Assembly (NCBI GenBank): GCA_947495685.1
Contig: CANLZY010000010.1
Location: 96,073 to 160,072, forward strand
Source of the DNA: an uncultured Tropicimonas sp.
GTDB taxonomy: Bacteria > Pseudomonadota > Alphaproteobacteria > Rhodobacterales > Rhodobacteraceae
Length of the DNA: 64,000 nucleotides
Direction: 5' to 3'
A model generated the notes under the pieces. The model ran no database searches, was not told the origin of the DNA, and worked only from the letters and a program-made list of their open reading frames with translations. Shown in pieces: positions 1 through 8,946 of the stretch; the first letter of the stretch is position 1; each line of letters begins with the position of its first letter. A program made the translations under genes and the position numbers.

Positions 1-5
1 GACAA

Positions 6-431
6 GTGGGCGTGCCGGCACCGTGGTGTTTTGGCATGGCTGACCGCGTACGATTTTCCGAACTCGATGCGCTCAATCACGTGAACCACACGGCCTATCT
101 GCGATGGTTTGAAAGCCTGCGCCTGCTGTATTGCCGGGACTATGGCATTTCCGACTATTCCGAGACCGCGCCGCAACTGGTTCTGAAGGCGGTCGGTGCA
201 CAGTACCATGCGCCGATGTTCCTCAGCGAAGACTACATCGCGACGGCCCGCACCGTCCGGTTTCGCACCACCAGTTTCGAGATGGACTACGCCGTCTTCG
301 CGCCCGACCTGCGGGTTGTCGGCACGGCCCTCGTGGTCCTGTTGACGTCCGACGGCCGTGGCCGGTTCCCTTTGACCGAAGCCATGAAGTCGGCGTTCAT
401 GCAACGGGATGGTGCCACCGCCGAAACCTGA
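6..431 (+). CDS. acyl-CoA thioesterase, 4HBT (hotdog) family, possibly 5'-truncated
   Basis: A protein of about 141 residues with the single hotdog domain of the 4-hydroxybenzoyl-CoA thioesterase/YbgC family, cytosolic enzymes that hydrolyse acyl-CoA thioesters. The conserved entry is ELDALNHVNHTAYLRWFE, with the likely catalytic Asp at about residue 21 and the long hotdog helix just after it. Length is normal for the family. The only start visible is a GTG at position 6; the frame stays open to the window edge, so the true start may lie upstream. The acyl substrate cannot be read from the sequence. No operon partner is visible within the window. Confidence 0.8.
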   Translation: MGVPAPWCFGMADRVRFSELDALNHVNHTAYLRWFESLRLLYCRDYGISDYSETAPQLVLKAVGAQYHAPMFLSEDYIATARTVRFRTTSFEMDYAVFAPDLRVVGTALVVLLTSDGRGRFPLTEAMKSAFMQRDGATAET

Positions 432-544
432 AACCTGCCCGCGGGGAGTCCGCCTTCGAACCGCATCTGTCGTGTATCGAGCCTCAGGTTCTCGGATAAC
501 CCCGGCTGCCACGGCACCTTTGACTGTTGGCATTTCGCCCGGAT

Positions 545-879
545 CTATGCCGGATCATCGGATATCATGACCCGTTGAATGCAGGTTAGGTTGGACTTCA
601 AAGGACGTTTGCCCGAAGACAGCTTGATGCTTCGCAATCGGTCGCCGATCACGTGGCGCGAATGCCACCCTCGATCGCATCGGCACCGCAGACAAGTGGT
701 TTTCCGCCATTGTTGCGGGCTGTGTCGACCACAAGTTCCTCGGTGCCTCCTTGCCAGGGAAAGATCGTCCCCTCGAAACTGTCGTCGTAGGGAATGGTCA
801 GCGATTTGGCGTGACTGTCCTGAGCAAATCCCGGAATCTCGACCGCCGAGGCCAACATGAAGATACCAAAGCGAAACAT
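545..879 (-). pseudogene. small secreted protein gene with an apparent 1-nt frameshift
   Basis: An ATG at 879 follows a good ribosome site (GGGAGAAA) and opens a frame with a signal-peptide-like start (FGIFMLASAVEIPGFAQ). It then reads as a plausible exported domain with one Cys, ending at a TGA at 651-649 just after GGIRAT. The adjacent frame continues, with equally protein-like sequence (SIKLSSGKRPLKSN and a second Cys), to a stop at 545. Adding one base at about 650-654 would join them as GGIRA-TVIGDRLRSIKL and give a 111-residue protein. I do not recognise the family. Either the gene is broken or the assembly has a one-base error. The frame join is seen directly; the original function is unknown. 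Confidence 0.5.
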
Positions 880-892
880 GGTTTTCTCCCAA

Positions 893-1321
893 TGTGCGCG
901 AAATATCGTGGCGGAAAGCCCGCGTGTTCGACCTCCCTCAAAGCTTTCGTCAAATTAGGCCCCCCGGGTCACAAGGCCAGAGAACACCGGCTGTGCCTGT
1001 CCGCCCATGTGCCGGGACACCAACGATCAGGGTGATCCCCGATTGCCCCAGTGTCAGGAACAACACCAATGGTCAGTCGCTTCCACGGAACGGGGATTGT
1101 GATCAACGGGACGTCACCAGCCGTCAGCCGATGTCGTGTCAACCCTGCAGGGCGTTGGGAGGGTCAGGTCGGCCGATCGATCGATTGCGCGGCCGAAGGA
1201 CCCGGGGGAGCCCTTGGCGGCAGCGCCCCGGACCGTACCATGTGAGTCCAGACGTCCGGCCGGCCGATCAGACCTGGGAACTGGCCGCCATCGGTGACGG
1301 CAGCCAGATGAGGTGTGTGGG
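893..1321. other. intergenic stretch without a recognisable gene
   Basis: Short open frames exist on both strands, but none has a ribosome site, recognisable domain or protein-like composition. A 7-bp inverted repeat (TCGGCCG at 1169-1175 and CGGCCGA at 1190-1196) lies downstream of pgi. It has no T-run and is not a convincing terminator. Confidence 0.4.
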
Positions 1322-2926
1322 TCAGGCGCCGAGCCGACGAACGGTTTCGACCAGCATCGCGGTGGAACCGTCCTTGCCATCGGTCCCGGCCTCTCCGGTC
1401 AGGACAGGCTCAAGCGCCATGGCAAGTTCCTTGCCCAGTTCAACGCCCCATTGGTCGAAGCTGTTGATGCCCAGGATCACGCCCTCGACAAAGACACGAT
1501 GCTCGTACAGCGCCACGATCTGCCCAAGAACTTCGGGCGTCAGCAGCGGATAGACCAGCGTCGTCGAGGGACGGTTGCCGGGGAAGACGCGATGGCGGGC
1601 CTGACGGTCCAGTTCGGCGCCCTCCAACCCCTTGGCGGCCATGATGGCCGTGGCCTCCTCCAGCGAACGGCCCCGCAACAGCGCCTCGGATTGTGCCAGG
1701 CAGTTGGACAGCAGCAGCACGTGCATGTGGGACAGGTCGTCCTCGTGGCCCTTGGCCCCGACCATGAATTCGCAGGGCACAACGCCCGTACCCTGATGAA
1801 TCAACTGGTAGAACGCATGCTGGCCATTTGTGCCCGGCTCGCCCCACACAATCGGCCCGGACACGACCTCGAGGTCCTGACCGTCCATGCCGACCCGCTT
1901 GCCGTTGCTCTCCATCTCCAGCTGCTGAAGATAGGCAGGCAGGCGGATCAGGCGCTGTTCATAGGGCAGCACCGCGCGGGTCGGGTAGCCACAGACCTGG
2001 TGGTGCCAGATCCCAACCAGCGCCAGCAATACCGGAAGGTTCTCGTGGAGCTCTGCCGCCTGGAAGTGGCGGTCCATCGATTGGGCCCCGCGCAGGAAGG
2101 CCCGGAACCCCTGCCCGCCGATCGCCAGCATCAGCGACAGTCCGATCGGGCCCCACATGGAATACCGTCCGCCAACCCAGTCGGCAAAGCCGAAAACGCG
2201 GGCCGGATCGATGCCAAAGGCCGCTGTCAGGTCCAGGTTCGAGGACAACGCCGCAAACTGGCCGGCCGGGTTGTCGACCTTGTCCGCCATCCAGGCCTTG
2301 GCGACCCGGGCGTTGGTCATGGTTTCGACGGTGGTGAAGGTCTTGGAGGCGACGATGACCAGCGTCGTGCGCGGGTCCAGCGGCGCCAGCACATCAGAGA
2401 TATGGGCCCCATCGACGTTGGACACGAAATGGCAACGCGGTCCGTCGGCATAGGGCGTCAACGCCTGCACCGCCATCACCGGTCCCAGGTCCGATCCGCC
2501 AATGCCGATATTGACCACATCGGTGATCTGACCGCCCTGCCCCAGGAACACCCCGGTGCGCACGTCGGTTGCAAAGGCCTCCATCCGGTCGAGGGTTGCC
2601 AGAACGTCGGGCATGACGTCGGCACCGTCCACCATCACCGGCCCGCCATCAAGGTTGCGCAGCGCTGTGTGCAGCACGGCGCGGCCCTCGGTCTCGTTGA
2701 TCGTCTCGCCCGTGAACATCGCGGCGCGGCGCCCGGCAACGTTTGCCTGCTCCGCCAGCGTCAGAAGCAGAGACATGGCGGTGCTGTCGATATTCGTCTT
2801 GGAATAGTCGAACAGAAGGTCGCCAAAGGTGGCGGAGAATGTCTTCGCCCGGTCGGCATCGTCAAACAACGACAGGATCTTGCGATCCGCCACGGTTGCG
2901 CGGTGATTGGTCAGTTCATTCCACAT
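1322..2926 (-). CDS. pgi: glucose-6-phosphate isomerase
   Basis: Cytosolic enzyme interconverting glucose 6-phosphate and fructose 6-phosphate. The 534-residue length fits the proteobacterial family. Diagnostic stretches are [10 protein letters not shown], the phosphate-binding [25 protein letters not shown] with the active-site Glu, [16 protein letters not shown] with the active-site His, and GVELGKELA with the catalytic Lys. It is the last gene of a zwf-pgl-pgi group, 82 bp after pgl. In Entner-Doudoroff organisms its main role is to return fructose 6-phosphate to glucose 6-phosphate for Zwf. Nothing unusual in the sequence. Confidence 0.97.
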   Translation of the reverse strand: MWNELTNHRATVADRKILSLFDDADRAKTFSATFGDLLFDYSKTNIDSTAMSLLLTLAEQANVAGRRAAMFTGETINETEGRAVLHTALRNLDGGPVMVDGADVMPDVLATLDRMEAFATDVRTGVFLGQGGQITDVVNIGIGGSDLGPVMAVQALTPYADGPRCHFVSNVDGAHISDVLAPLDPRTTLVIVASKTFTTVETMTNARVAKAWMADKVDNPAGQFAALSSNLDLTAAFGIDPARVFGFADWVGGRYSMWGPIGLSLMLAIGGQGFRAFLRGAQSMDRHFQAAELHENLPVLLALVGIWHHQVCGYPTRAVLPYEQRLIRLPAYLQQLEMESNGKRVGMDGQDLEVVSGPIVWGEPGTNGQHAFYQLIHQGTGVVPCEFMVGAKGHEDDLSHMHVLLLSNCLAQSEALLRGRSLEEATAIMAAKGLEGAELDRQARHRVFPGNRPSTTLVYPLLTPEVLGQIVALYEHRVFVEGVILGINSFDQWGVELGKELAMALEPVLTGEAGTDGKDGSTAMLVETVRRLGA

Positions 2927-3008
2927 CGGGTCTACCTATTCAGCCCAGTTCATTCGATTCATCGCAACTTGGTCATGCGGGCAACACGGCACCCGGCCTG
3001 GCCAAAAG

Positions 3009-3680
3009 TCATTCGGCCCAGTGCACCGTTGCATCCGCCAGGAAGGCCCGAACCGGCGCCTCGCTCGGGCGCAGGCCACGGGCGCGTTCCAGCGCAGCGC
3101 GCTTCTCTGCACCGGTGATCAGGATATGGGTCGACATCGCCTCCAGCAGGACAGGCGCGGTCAGCGTCATGCGCGGCTCGCCGGCGGCCTCGGATCGCAA
3201 CGCCATCAGCGGCGGGGCATCGTCGGACATAGCTTCGTCCAGCCGATCGGCGCCCGGAAACAGCGAGGCGGTGTGCATGTCCGCGCCCATGCCAAGCAGC
3301 AGCACGGTGATCGGCAGCACAGCGCGGATCTGCTCGCCCAGGACGTCCAGCGACTCCTCCGGGGTTGCCGTGTCGGCGTGCAGCGGCTGATAGTTGGCGG
3401 CTGCCGCCTGCCCCACCAGAAGCCGCTCGCGCAACAGACGGGTGTTGGAGCGCGGATGGTCTTCGGGCACCCAGCGTTCATCGTTCAGCAGGATCGTGAC
3501 CCGAGTCCAGTCCAGCCGCGACGCCGACAACGAGTCGAACGCCGGGCCCGGCGTGGTGCCACCGGGCACGCACAGCGTCGCGCGGTCCTGGGTCAGAAGC
3601 GTATTCTTCAGCTCGCTCGAAATCGTGTCAGCGAGATTGATCATCATCAGATCCCGGTCCGGGTACTCGACGAATTTCAT
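3009..3680 (-). CDS. pgl: 6-phosphogluconolactonase
   Basis: Hydrolyses 6-phosphogluconolactone to 6-phosphogluconate, the step after Zwf. The 223-residue protein has the DevB/SOL-type NagB-like fold: an N-terminal LCVPGGTTPGPAFD loop, the NDERWVPEDHPRSN motif and LLGMGADMHTASLFPG, in which DMHTASLFPG matches the DGHTASLFP family motif. The start is set at 3680 because that ATG overlaps the zwf stop as ATGA; an in-frame ATG 18 nt upstream would extend it into zwf. Translational coupling to zwf is likely. Confidence 0.95.
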   Translation of the reverse strand: MKFVEYPDRDLMMINLADTISSELKNTLLTQDRATLCVPGGTTPGPAFDSLSASRLDWTRVTILLNDERWVPEDHPRSNTRLLRERLLVGQAAAANYQPLHADTATPEESLDVLGEQIRAVLPITVLLLGMGADMHTASLFPGADRLDEAMSDDAPPLMALRSEAAGEPRMTLTAPVLLEAMSTHILITGAEKRAALERARGLRPSEAPVRAFLADATVHWAE

Positions 3681-5131
3681 GGTCGGATCTCCCTCCATCT
3701 GCGGCCATCGCGGTGCAGCAGCATCAGCGCGTCGTCCGGCCCGCTGCTGCCCTGGTCATAGCGGCTGGGCACGTGGCCGCGTGCCTCCCACCCGGCAATG
3801 ACCGGATCGGTCCATGCCCAGGCTGCCTCGACTTCGTCCCCCCGCATGAACAGGGTCTGGTTGCCCCGTATCACGTCCATGATCAAGCGTTCATAGGCGT
3901 CCGGAATGTCCTCGGCCTGTTCGCCCAAGGCTTCGGCAAAGGACATGTCCAGTGGCACGTCGATCAGACGCATGCCGCCCGGCCCCGGTTCCTTGATGGT
4001 CACCCCCAGTTGCATGCCTTCGTTGGGTTGCAGCCGGATCGACAGGATATTGGAATGGCGCCCGCGCGGCACATCAAAGATCGAGTGCGGCGCCTCCTTG
4101 AACACGATGGCGATCTCGCTCGCCCGGGCCTTCAGCCGCTTTCCGGTCCGCAGATAGAACGGTGTGCCCGCCCATCGCCAGTTCGACACCCCGAGGCGCA
4201 TCGCCAGGAAACACTCGGTGCGGCTGCGCGGGTTGCCGACATCCTCCAGGTAGCCCGGCCCGTCCGGACCCTCGGCGTATTGCCCGCGCACGATGTCGTC
4301 AGGCGCAACCGCGTCCAGCGCCCGGATCACCTTCAGCTTTTCGTCGCGCACGGCATCGGAATCGTATCGCGCCGGCGGTTCCATCGCGATCAGGCACAAC
4401 AGTTGAAGCAAGTGGTTCTGCACCATGTCCCGCATCGCGCCCGAACGATCATAATACTCGCCCCGACCGCCCACGCCGACGGTCTCGGCGACGGTGATCT
4501 GGATGTGATCGACATACTGGCTGTTCCACAGCGGTTCAAACAGCATGTTGCCAAACCGGACCGCCATCAGGTTCTGGACCGTTTCCTTGCCCAGGTAGTG
4601 GTCGATTCGATAGATTTGCGTTTCGTCAAAATGGCAGGCCAGGCTCTCGTTGAGCTCCCGCGCCGACGCGAGATCCTTGCCGAAGGGTTTTTCCACCACG
4701 ATCCGGCTGTCGGAATCGGCAATGCCGCGGTGTTTCAACCGCTCCGCGATCGGGCCGAACAACGATGGACCGACCGAGAAATAGAACACGTGCACCACGC
4801 CGGGCCGCATCTGCTGTTTCAGCTCGTTCCAACCGGTCTCGCCAACGGCATCAATCTGCACATAGTGCAGCAGTGCCAGGAACCGATCCATCGTTTCGGC
4901 ATCCAGAACATCATCCGGGATGAATTCGACCAGCGCCTCGCGCACAAGCTCGCGAAACCCGGCATCGTCAATTTCACTGCGTGCGGCGCCGACAACCCTG
5001 GCTTCGGGCGGCATCTGGCCATCTGCGAGACGTCGATAGAGGCCCGGAAGTATCTTGCGACGGGCCAGATCCCCCGTGCCACCAAAGATCACCAGATCAA
5101 AGGGATCGACGGGAATGATGCGTGCGACCAT
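3677..5131 (-). CDS. zwf: glucose-6-phosphate dehydrogenase
   Basis: First gene of the zwf-pgl-pgi operon. It oxidises glucose 6-phosphate to the lactone with reduction of NAD(P)+, at the entry of the Entner-Doudoroff and oxidative pentose phosphate routes. The 484-residue protein carries the nucleotide-binding GGTGDLARRK near the N-terminus, VVEKPFGKD, the active-site signature RIDHYLGKETVQNL, and FYLRTGKRL in the C-terminal domain, all as expected. A LacI-type palindrome about 50 bp upstream (5178-5193) suggests carbon-source repression. Confidence 0.97.
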   Translation of the reverse strand: MVARIIPVDPFDLVIFGGTGDLARRKILPGLYRRLADGQMPPEARVVGAARSEIDDAGFRELVREALVEFIPDDVLDAETMDRFLALLHYVQIDAVGETGWNELKQQMRPGVVHVFYFSVGPSLFGPIAERLKHRGIADSDSRIVVEKPFGKDLASARELNESLACHFDETQIYRIDHYLGKETVQNLMAVRFGNMLFEPLWNSQYVDHIQITVAETVGVGGRGEYYDRSGAMRDMVQNHLLQLLCLIAMEPPARYDSDAVRDEKLKVIRALDAVAPDDIVRGQYAEGPDGPGYLEDVGNPRSRTECFLAMRLGVSNWRWAGTPFYLRTGKRLKARASEIAIVFKEAPHSIFDVPRGRHSNILSIRLQPNEGMQLGVTIKEPGPGGMRLIDVPLDMSFAEALGEQAEDIPDAYERLIMDVIRGNQTLFMRGDEVEAAWAWTDPVIAGWEARGHVPSRYDQGSSGPDDALMLLHRDGRRWREIRP

Positions 5132-5177
5132 GTTTATGCTCCTAAAATGCGCTCGTTACCATACCTGCGCGGCCCGA

Positions 5178-5193
5178 CTGTTAGCGCAAACAG
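5178..5193. promoter_or_regulatory. LacI-type operator upstream of zwf
   Basis: CTGTTAGCGCAAACAG is an 8+8 palindrome with one mismatch and a central GCGC, the architecture of LacI-family operators. It lies 47 nt upstream of the zwf start, inside the divergent region between zwf and the transglycosylase gene. In Rhodobacter a LacI-family regulator (CceR) is known to control Entner-Doudoroff genes; assigning this site to such a regulator is inference. No lacI-type gene is in the window. Confidence 0.5.
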
Positions 5194-5401
5194 ACTCGTC
5201 ATCCAAGCCTTCACCCCCCTGTCGCCAGGGACATGAACCTTTGCGCCGACAGATAACAGGATTTCATGCCACACGGAACAGACGGCTTTGAAGCAGCTGT
5301 CCAAAATCAGGGGCGTATCGCTACGGCAGGTCAGCCGTGCGAAACGCTTGAGCGACAACGGTCGCCTGCGCTACCATCCGACCAATGCCGGAGGCTGTAT
5401 C

Positions 5402-5890
5402 ATGCACACCAGAACCATCAGGATCCTGACCATTCTGTGCCTGTGTCTGGGCCTTGTTTCAGCGTGCGCAAGCTCCGGCGGGGGCGGCGACAGCTCCCGC
5501 AAATCAACCCAATACGACCGTCCGTTGCACCCGAACGAAACGCCCGAGTTGCGGGTTCTGATCAATCGGTATGCCGCGCTCTACGAGGTACCGCCCACGC
5601 TGGTGCACCGTGTCGTGATCCGAGAGAGCACCTACCGCCCCGCCGCTCGCAACGGTCCCTACTACGGGCTGATGCAGATCCTGCCACAAACGGCGCGCAC
5701 GATGGGCCATCGGGGCGCGGCCCGCGACCTGCTGGATGCGGAGACCAACCTGAAATACGCCGTGAAATACCTGCGCGGCGCCTGGCTGTTGTCGGACGGC
5801 AGCCATGACACCGCCGTGCACTGGTATTCCCGCGGATACTATTACGAAGCCAAGCGGCGCGGCATGCTGGAACAGACCGGCCTGCGTTGA
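5402..5890 (+). CDS. lytic transglycosylase domain lipoprotein
   Basis: A 162-residue SLT-type lytic transglycosylase, cleaving the glycan strand of peptidoglycan in the periplasm. The first ~20 residues are a lipoprotein signal with lipobox LVSAC (Cys about residue 20), followed by a Gly/Ser-rich linker. The catalytic motif is RESTYRPAARN, with Glu as general acid, followed by YYGLMQILPQTARTMG and later NLKYAVKYLRGAW and AVHWYSRGYY, the usual SLT order. The start at 5402 is chosen because the signal peptide begins there; an upstream in-frame ATG at 5288 would bury it. It stands alone, divergent from zwf. Confidence 0.85.
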   Translation: MHTRTIRILTILCLCLGLVSACASSGGGGDSSRKSTQYDRPLHPNETPELRVLINRYAALYEVPPTLVHRVVIRESTYRPAARNGPYYGLMQILPQTARTMGHRGAARDLLDAETNLKYAVKYLRGAWLLSDGSHDTAVHWYSRGYYYEAKRRGMLEQTGLR

Positions 5891-6019
5891 CCGACGCCCT
5901 TGCACAGCCCTGACCGGAAAGCCACACACGCCTCAAACATCGTCTTTGAACACACAGCAAGTTGTGATGGCATGACCGATTTCCACTAGGCTTGGTACAT
6001 TGGGCAAAGGGAGAAGTCG

Positions 6020-7408
6020 GTGATCCTGACGCGGCGTGGGTTCTTGTGGGGCGCGGGTGGCCTGTCGCTGACGGCGTGCACCGTCGGCGAGGATTTCTCG
6101 CCGCCGACGATGGATCTTCCTGACAGGTATCTCGGACAAACGACCCCCGGAACGGCACAGCCGCGCGCGGCAGACCGTTGGTGGCAAGCGTTTCAGGACG
6201 ACACGCTGAACCGCCTGGTCGACGCGGGCCTGGACCAGAACCTCGACATCCACGCGGCTATGCACCGAGTCACACAGGCAGAGGCCTACACCATCGCCGC
6301 TGGCTATCCGCTCAGCGGGGCGGCACGGGTCGGCGAAGGCACGCTGACCAACCGTGACGGAACCCAGACACGGAGCGGATTCGCCCGCCTGGAGGCCAGC
6401 TGGAAGCTGGACCTGGCCGGAGAATTCCGCCGCGAACGGGAAGCCGCCGGATACCGGCTGGACGCCGCCTATGCAGATGTCGATGTGGCCCGATTGGTGC
6501 TGCTGGACACCTTGATCACGGCCTATATCGACTTGCGGTACATGCAGGAACTGATCCGCATCAACCTGCGGGTGACGGAATCCCGAGAAAAGACCCTGAC
6601 CACGTTGCAGGGCCTTCGAGAACGCGGCAAGGCAACCGACCTTTCGGTCGCGCAGGCCCAGTACAGCCTTGACGTGGCCCGTGCCAACCTGCCGGAGGCC
6701 AGGATCCTGTTCGGACGGGCTGGCAGCCGGATTTATTCATTGCTTGGAATGGTGCCCTCGGACCCATTGCCGACGCTTGACAAGAAAGCGCCGCAGCCAT
6801 TGCCCAAAACCCGGGTCGTCGAAACCGGTGTGCCCGCCGACCTGATCCGCAACCGTCCCGACATTCGCCGGGCCGAACGGCGTTATGCCGAAGCGCTCGC
6901 CAACGCCGGCGTGGCGCAAGCACAGCGCTACCCGTCCTTGCGCCTGACCGGCAGCGTGCGGTCGGGGTTTTCCGGATCGCTGTCACCGGGACTTCCGTCG
7001 CAGTTCCTTCGCACCGGCCTTGATGTGCCCCTGCTGGATGCCCCCGACCGCACGGCGCGGGCCCGCGCTGCACAGGCCCGCGCACTTGAACTGCTCGAGG
7101 TGTGGAAGGAAGAGGTCGTCGTCGGTGTCGAAGAGGTGCACACGGCGCTGTTTTCGATGAAGGGACACATCGAAGCGGTCGAGGCCGCAAACGAGGCCGT
7201 TTCCTCGGCCGAACAGGTACTGGCTCTGGCCCGCGCGGGATATGTGGCGGAAAAGTTGAGCTTCTTGCAGGTACTTGATGCCGAACGATCGTTGCTGAAC
7301 GCCGAGAACGCCCGGGCTTTGGACCGGCGCAACCTTGCCCGCGATTTCGTGGATCTGAATGTGGCGCTTGGTGGGTCCTACGCACCGCCGCCCGCCGCAC
7401 CCGCCTGA
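6020..7408 (+). CDS. outer membrane efflux factor, NodT/TolC-like lipoprotein
   Basis: 462 residues with two outer-membrane-efflux repeats typical of the NodT/OprM family that forms the outer-membrane duct of tripartite efflux pumps. The start is a GTG at 6020 preceded by GGGAGAAG. The N-terminus has two Arg and a lipobox (LSLTACT) for acylation. Conserved pieces are DRWWQAFQDDTLNRLVDAGL, the central PADLIRNRPDIRRAERRYAE and the C-terminal SFLQVLDAERSLLNAENA. No RND pump or membrane fusion protein gene is adjacent, so it is an orphan outer membrane factor. Its partner could equally be a type I secretion system, since the window encodes three RTX proteins. Confidence 0.88.
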   Translation: MILTRRGFLWGAGGLSLTACTVGEDFSPPTMDLPDRYLGQTTPGTAQPRAADRWWQAFQDDTLNRLVDAGLDQNLDIHAAMHRVTQAEAYTIAAGYPLSGAARVGEGTLTNRDGTQTRSGFARLEASWKLDLAGEFRREREAAGYRLDAAYADVDVARLVLLDTLITAYIDLRYMQELIRINLRVTESREKTLTTLQGLRERGKATDLSVAQAQYSLDVARANLPEARILFGRAGSRIYSLLGMVPSDPLPTLDKKAPQPLPKTRVVETGVPADLIRNRPDIRRAERRYAEALANAGVAQAQRYPSLRLTGSVRSGFSGSLSPGLPSQFLRTGLDVPLLDAPDRTARARAAQARALELLEVWKEEVVVGVEEVHTALFSMKGHIEAVEAANEAVSSAEQVLALARAGYVAEKLSFLQVLDAERSLLNAENARALDRRNLARDFVDLNVALGGSYAPPPAAPA

Positions 7409-7483
7409 CAGCACCTGCCCGCATTCAACACCGCACCGTAAGGCTGCGGGGCGAGCCTGATTGCCCCCGAAAGCACCACAGCC

Positions 7484-7514
7484 CAACAAAAAAGGCGCTG
7501 CAAAAGCAGCGCCT
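7484..7514 (-). terminator. intrinsic terminator of bioY
   Basis: Perfect 9-bp stem (AGGCGCTGC at 7493-7501, GCAGCGCCT at 7506-7514) with a 4-nt loop. On the minus strand it is followed by six T, just downstream of the bioY stop. Confidence 0.9.
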
Positions 7515-7539
7515 CTTGTCGTGCGTGAAAGGGGTCGGG

Positions 7540-8145
7540 TCAGCCGCGGGCCTTGCCAACCAGTTTCCAGACGGCGGGCAGCAACATCGCGGCCAGCGCC
7601 AGCTTCAGCAGGTCGCCCACGATGAACGGGGTCAAGCCCCATGCCAGGATCGGCTGATCCGAACCGTACAGCGCGGCAAGCCACAGCAGGCCAGGAATGT
7701 AGATCAGCGCGTTGCCAACCAGCATTGCGACGCCCATTTTCGGAGCCGAGCGATCCCACCCGATGCGGGCGAACCAGCCCAGCGCGACGGTGGCCAGCAG
7801 GTAGCCAACGAGATAACCGCCGGTGCCGCCCATCATGTACTCGATGCCGTTCAGTTCGGCGGTGGAGGAGGCGAAGACGTCAAAGCCCAGCGCGCCGACC
7901 AGCATGTAGCCAAAGATCGTCGCAAGACCGAGCCGCGGGCCATAGGCTGCGCCGATGGTCAGAACCGCAAAGGTTCCGAGGCTCACCGGAACCGGCGAGC
8001 CGGGAACCGGGAATTTGATTTGTGCGGAAATCGCAAGCAGCGCGATCCCCAGCATCACGAGAACGGCCTGCTTGATGCGCAGTGCCGAGCCTTCGCTCGG
8101 GCCGAACGCCTCTACAAGCGCCTTGTCGAAAGTTGCCTGGGCCAT
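7540..8145 (-). CDS. bioY: biotin transporter BioY
   Basis: Integral membrane substrate-binding (S) component for biotin uptake, 201 residues with about six hydrophobic segments. Family signatures are KFPVPGSPVPVSLGTFAVL near residue 45 and MGGTGGYLVGYLLATV in the middle. The start at 8145 has AAGGAGACC upstream and gives the normal BioY length; longer in-frame readings add unsupported residues. No bioM/bioN energising genes are adjacent, so it works alone or with a shared ECF module elsewhere. No BioR box (TTATMKATAA type) was seen upstream. It is probably the last gene of a unit with the DUF6314 gene and ends at a strong terminator. Confidence 0.93.
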   Translation of the reverse strand: MAQATFDKALVEAFGPSEGSALRIKQAVLVMLGIALLAISAQIKFPVPGSPVPVSLGTFAVLTIGAAYGPRLGLATIFGYMLVGALGFDVFASSTAELNGIEYMMGGTGGYLVGYLLATVALGWFARIGWDRSAPKMGVAMLVGNALIYIPGLLWLAALYGSDQPILAWGLTPFIVGDLLKLALAAMLLPAVWKLVGKARG

Positions 8146-8216
8146 GTCCCCGGTCTCCTTGTCCGTTATGTGTCTTTCGCGCACAGCAATGCCGCAAACA
8201 CCCCGTCCACGCAAGG

Positions 8217-8666
8217 TCACGAGGGGCGAAACTCGGTCTTCATGAGGTAATCCTTGCGCGGCCCGTTGACGCTCCACCGGGTAGACCAGAGCGGCCATGC
8301 AGAAAAATCATAGCCCACCGCATAGCGATCCGGGTCGCACCAGTGGCGGGCATCCGCAGTGGTCTCAGTCGGATCGAAGGCATGAAAGAAGCGTCCATCG
8401 GCAAAGGCAACTTCGATGGTTCCGTCTGCCCCAGATGTCCAGAAGTACCGGCGCGTGCCCGGCATCCGGATACCGTCGGGCAGGATCATCTCGCCGCTTT
8501 CAAGATACTCCAGCCCTTCGGCCGTGGCGCTCAGCGCCGCCTCGCCGTGAAAGCGCAGCACCTGGCCGGCCCGATGGTCATCGATGCGACGTTCGATCCG
8601 CCAAAGGCCAACGAAATCCGCCAATCGCCGCGGAGAACCGCCCGCAGCGGCCGTTTCGTCAGGCAT
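8217..8666 (-). CDS. DUF6314 family protein
   Basis: 149 residues matching the pattern of DUF6314, a small cytosolic lipocalin-like family common in Rhodobacterales and of unknown function. Visible conserved points are LADFVGLWRIERRIDD near the start, GTRRYFW in the middle, FADGRFFHAF, the ARHWCDPDRYAVGYDF block and WSVNGPRKDYLMKTEF at the C-terminus. It overlaps the upstream small gene by 8 bp and lies 71 bp ahead of bioY. Assignment rests on the motif pattern recalled for the family; no function is claimed. Confidence 0.75.
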   Translation of the reverse strand: MPDETAAAGGSPRRLADFVGLWRIERRIDDHRAGQVLRFHGEAALSATAEGLEYLESGEMILPDGIRMPGTRRYFWTSGADGTIEVAFADGRFFHAFDPTETTADARHWCDPDRYAVGYDFSAWPLWSTRWSVNGPRKDYLMKTEFRPS

Positions 8667-8946
8667 CGTCGTCCTGGCTGTCGACTGCCGCCATCAGATA
8701 GGATTCGGCCCGCGCCAGAGCATCCGCGAAATCACCACCAGCATTCACCGATGCGATCAACGCGGCAAGGTCGGCAGACAAGCGCTGTGCCTCGACGCTA
8801 CCGCGCTCCGCGGCCACCAACTGGTCGGCCAGGTCATAAAAGGCGCGCACGATCATTGACCGTTGATCCGTGTCGATCAAGGGCTCTGCCCCGGCTGCCA
8901 CCCAATCTGACGGTCGGCCATGTATCGCCGACTTGCACTCGTTCAC
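8659..8946 (-). CDS. small conserved-context protein of unknown function
   Basis: A 95-residue protein that I do not recognise. It is predicted to be helical and acidic toward the C-terminus (ends SQDDDA), with no signal peptide or membrane segment. The start is a GTG at 8946 overlapping the TGA of the GAF gene as GTGA, which strongly suggests translational coupling. Internal Met residues would give shorter forms. It sits between a GAF protein and a DUF6314 protein on the same strand and overlaps both, so it is probably a genuine operon member. Confidence 0.55.
   Translation of the reverse strand: MNECKSAIHGRPSDWVAAGAEPLIDTDQRSMIVRAFYDLADQLVAAERGSVEAQRLSADLAALIASVNAGGDFADALARAESYLMAAVDSQDDDA

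Noticed and set aside
1313..3118. 601-codon open frame on the plus strand opposite pgi
   Set aside because: Antisense to a certain gene; composition (His/Gln/Arg-rich) is what the reverse strand of GC-rich coding DNA gives, with no domain.
8146..8216. BioR-type operator ahead of bioY
   Set aside because: No TTATMKATAA-like palindrome could be found; only an unconvincing GTTATGTG.
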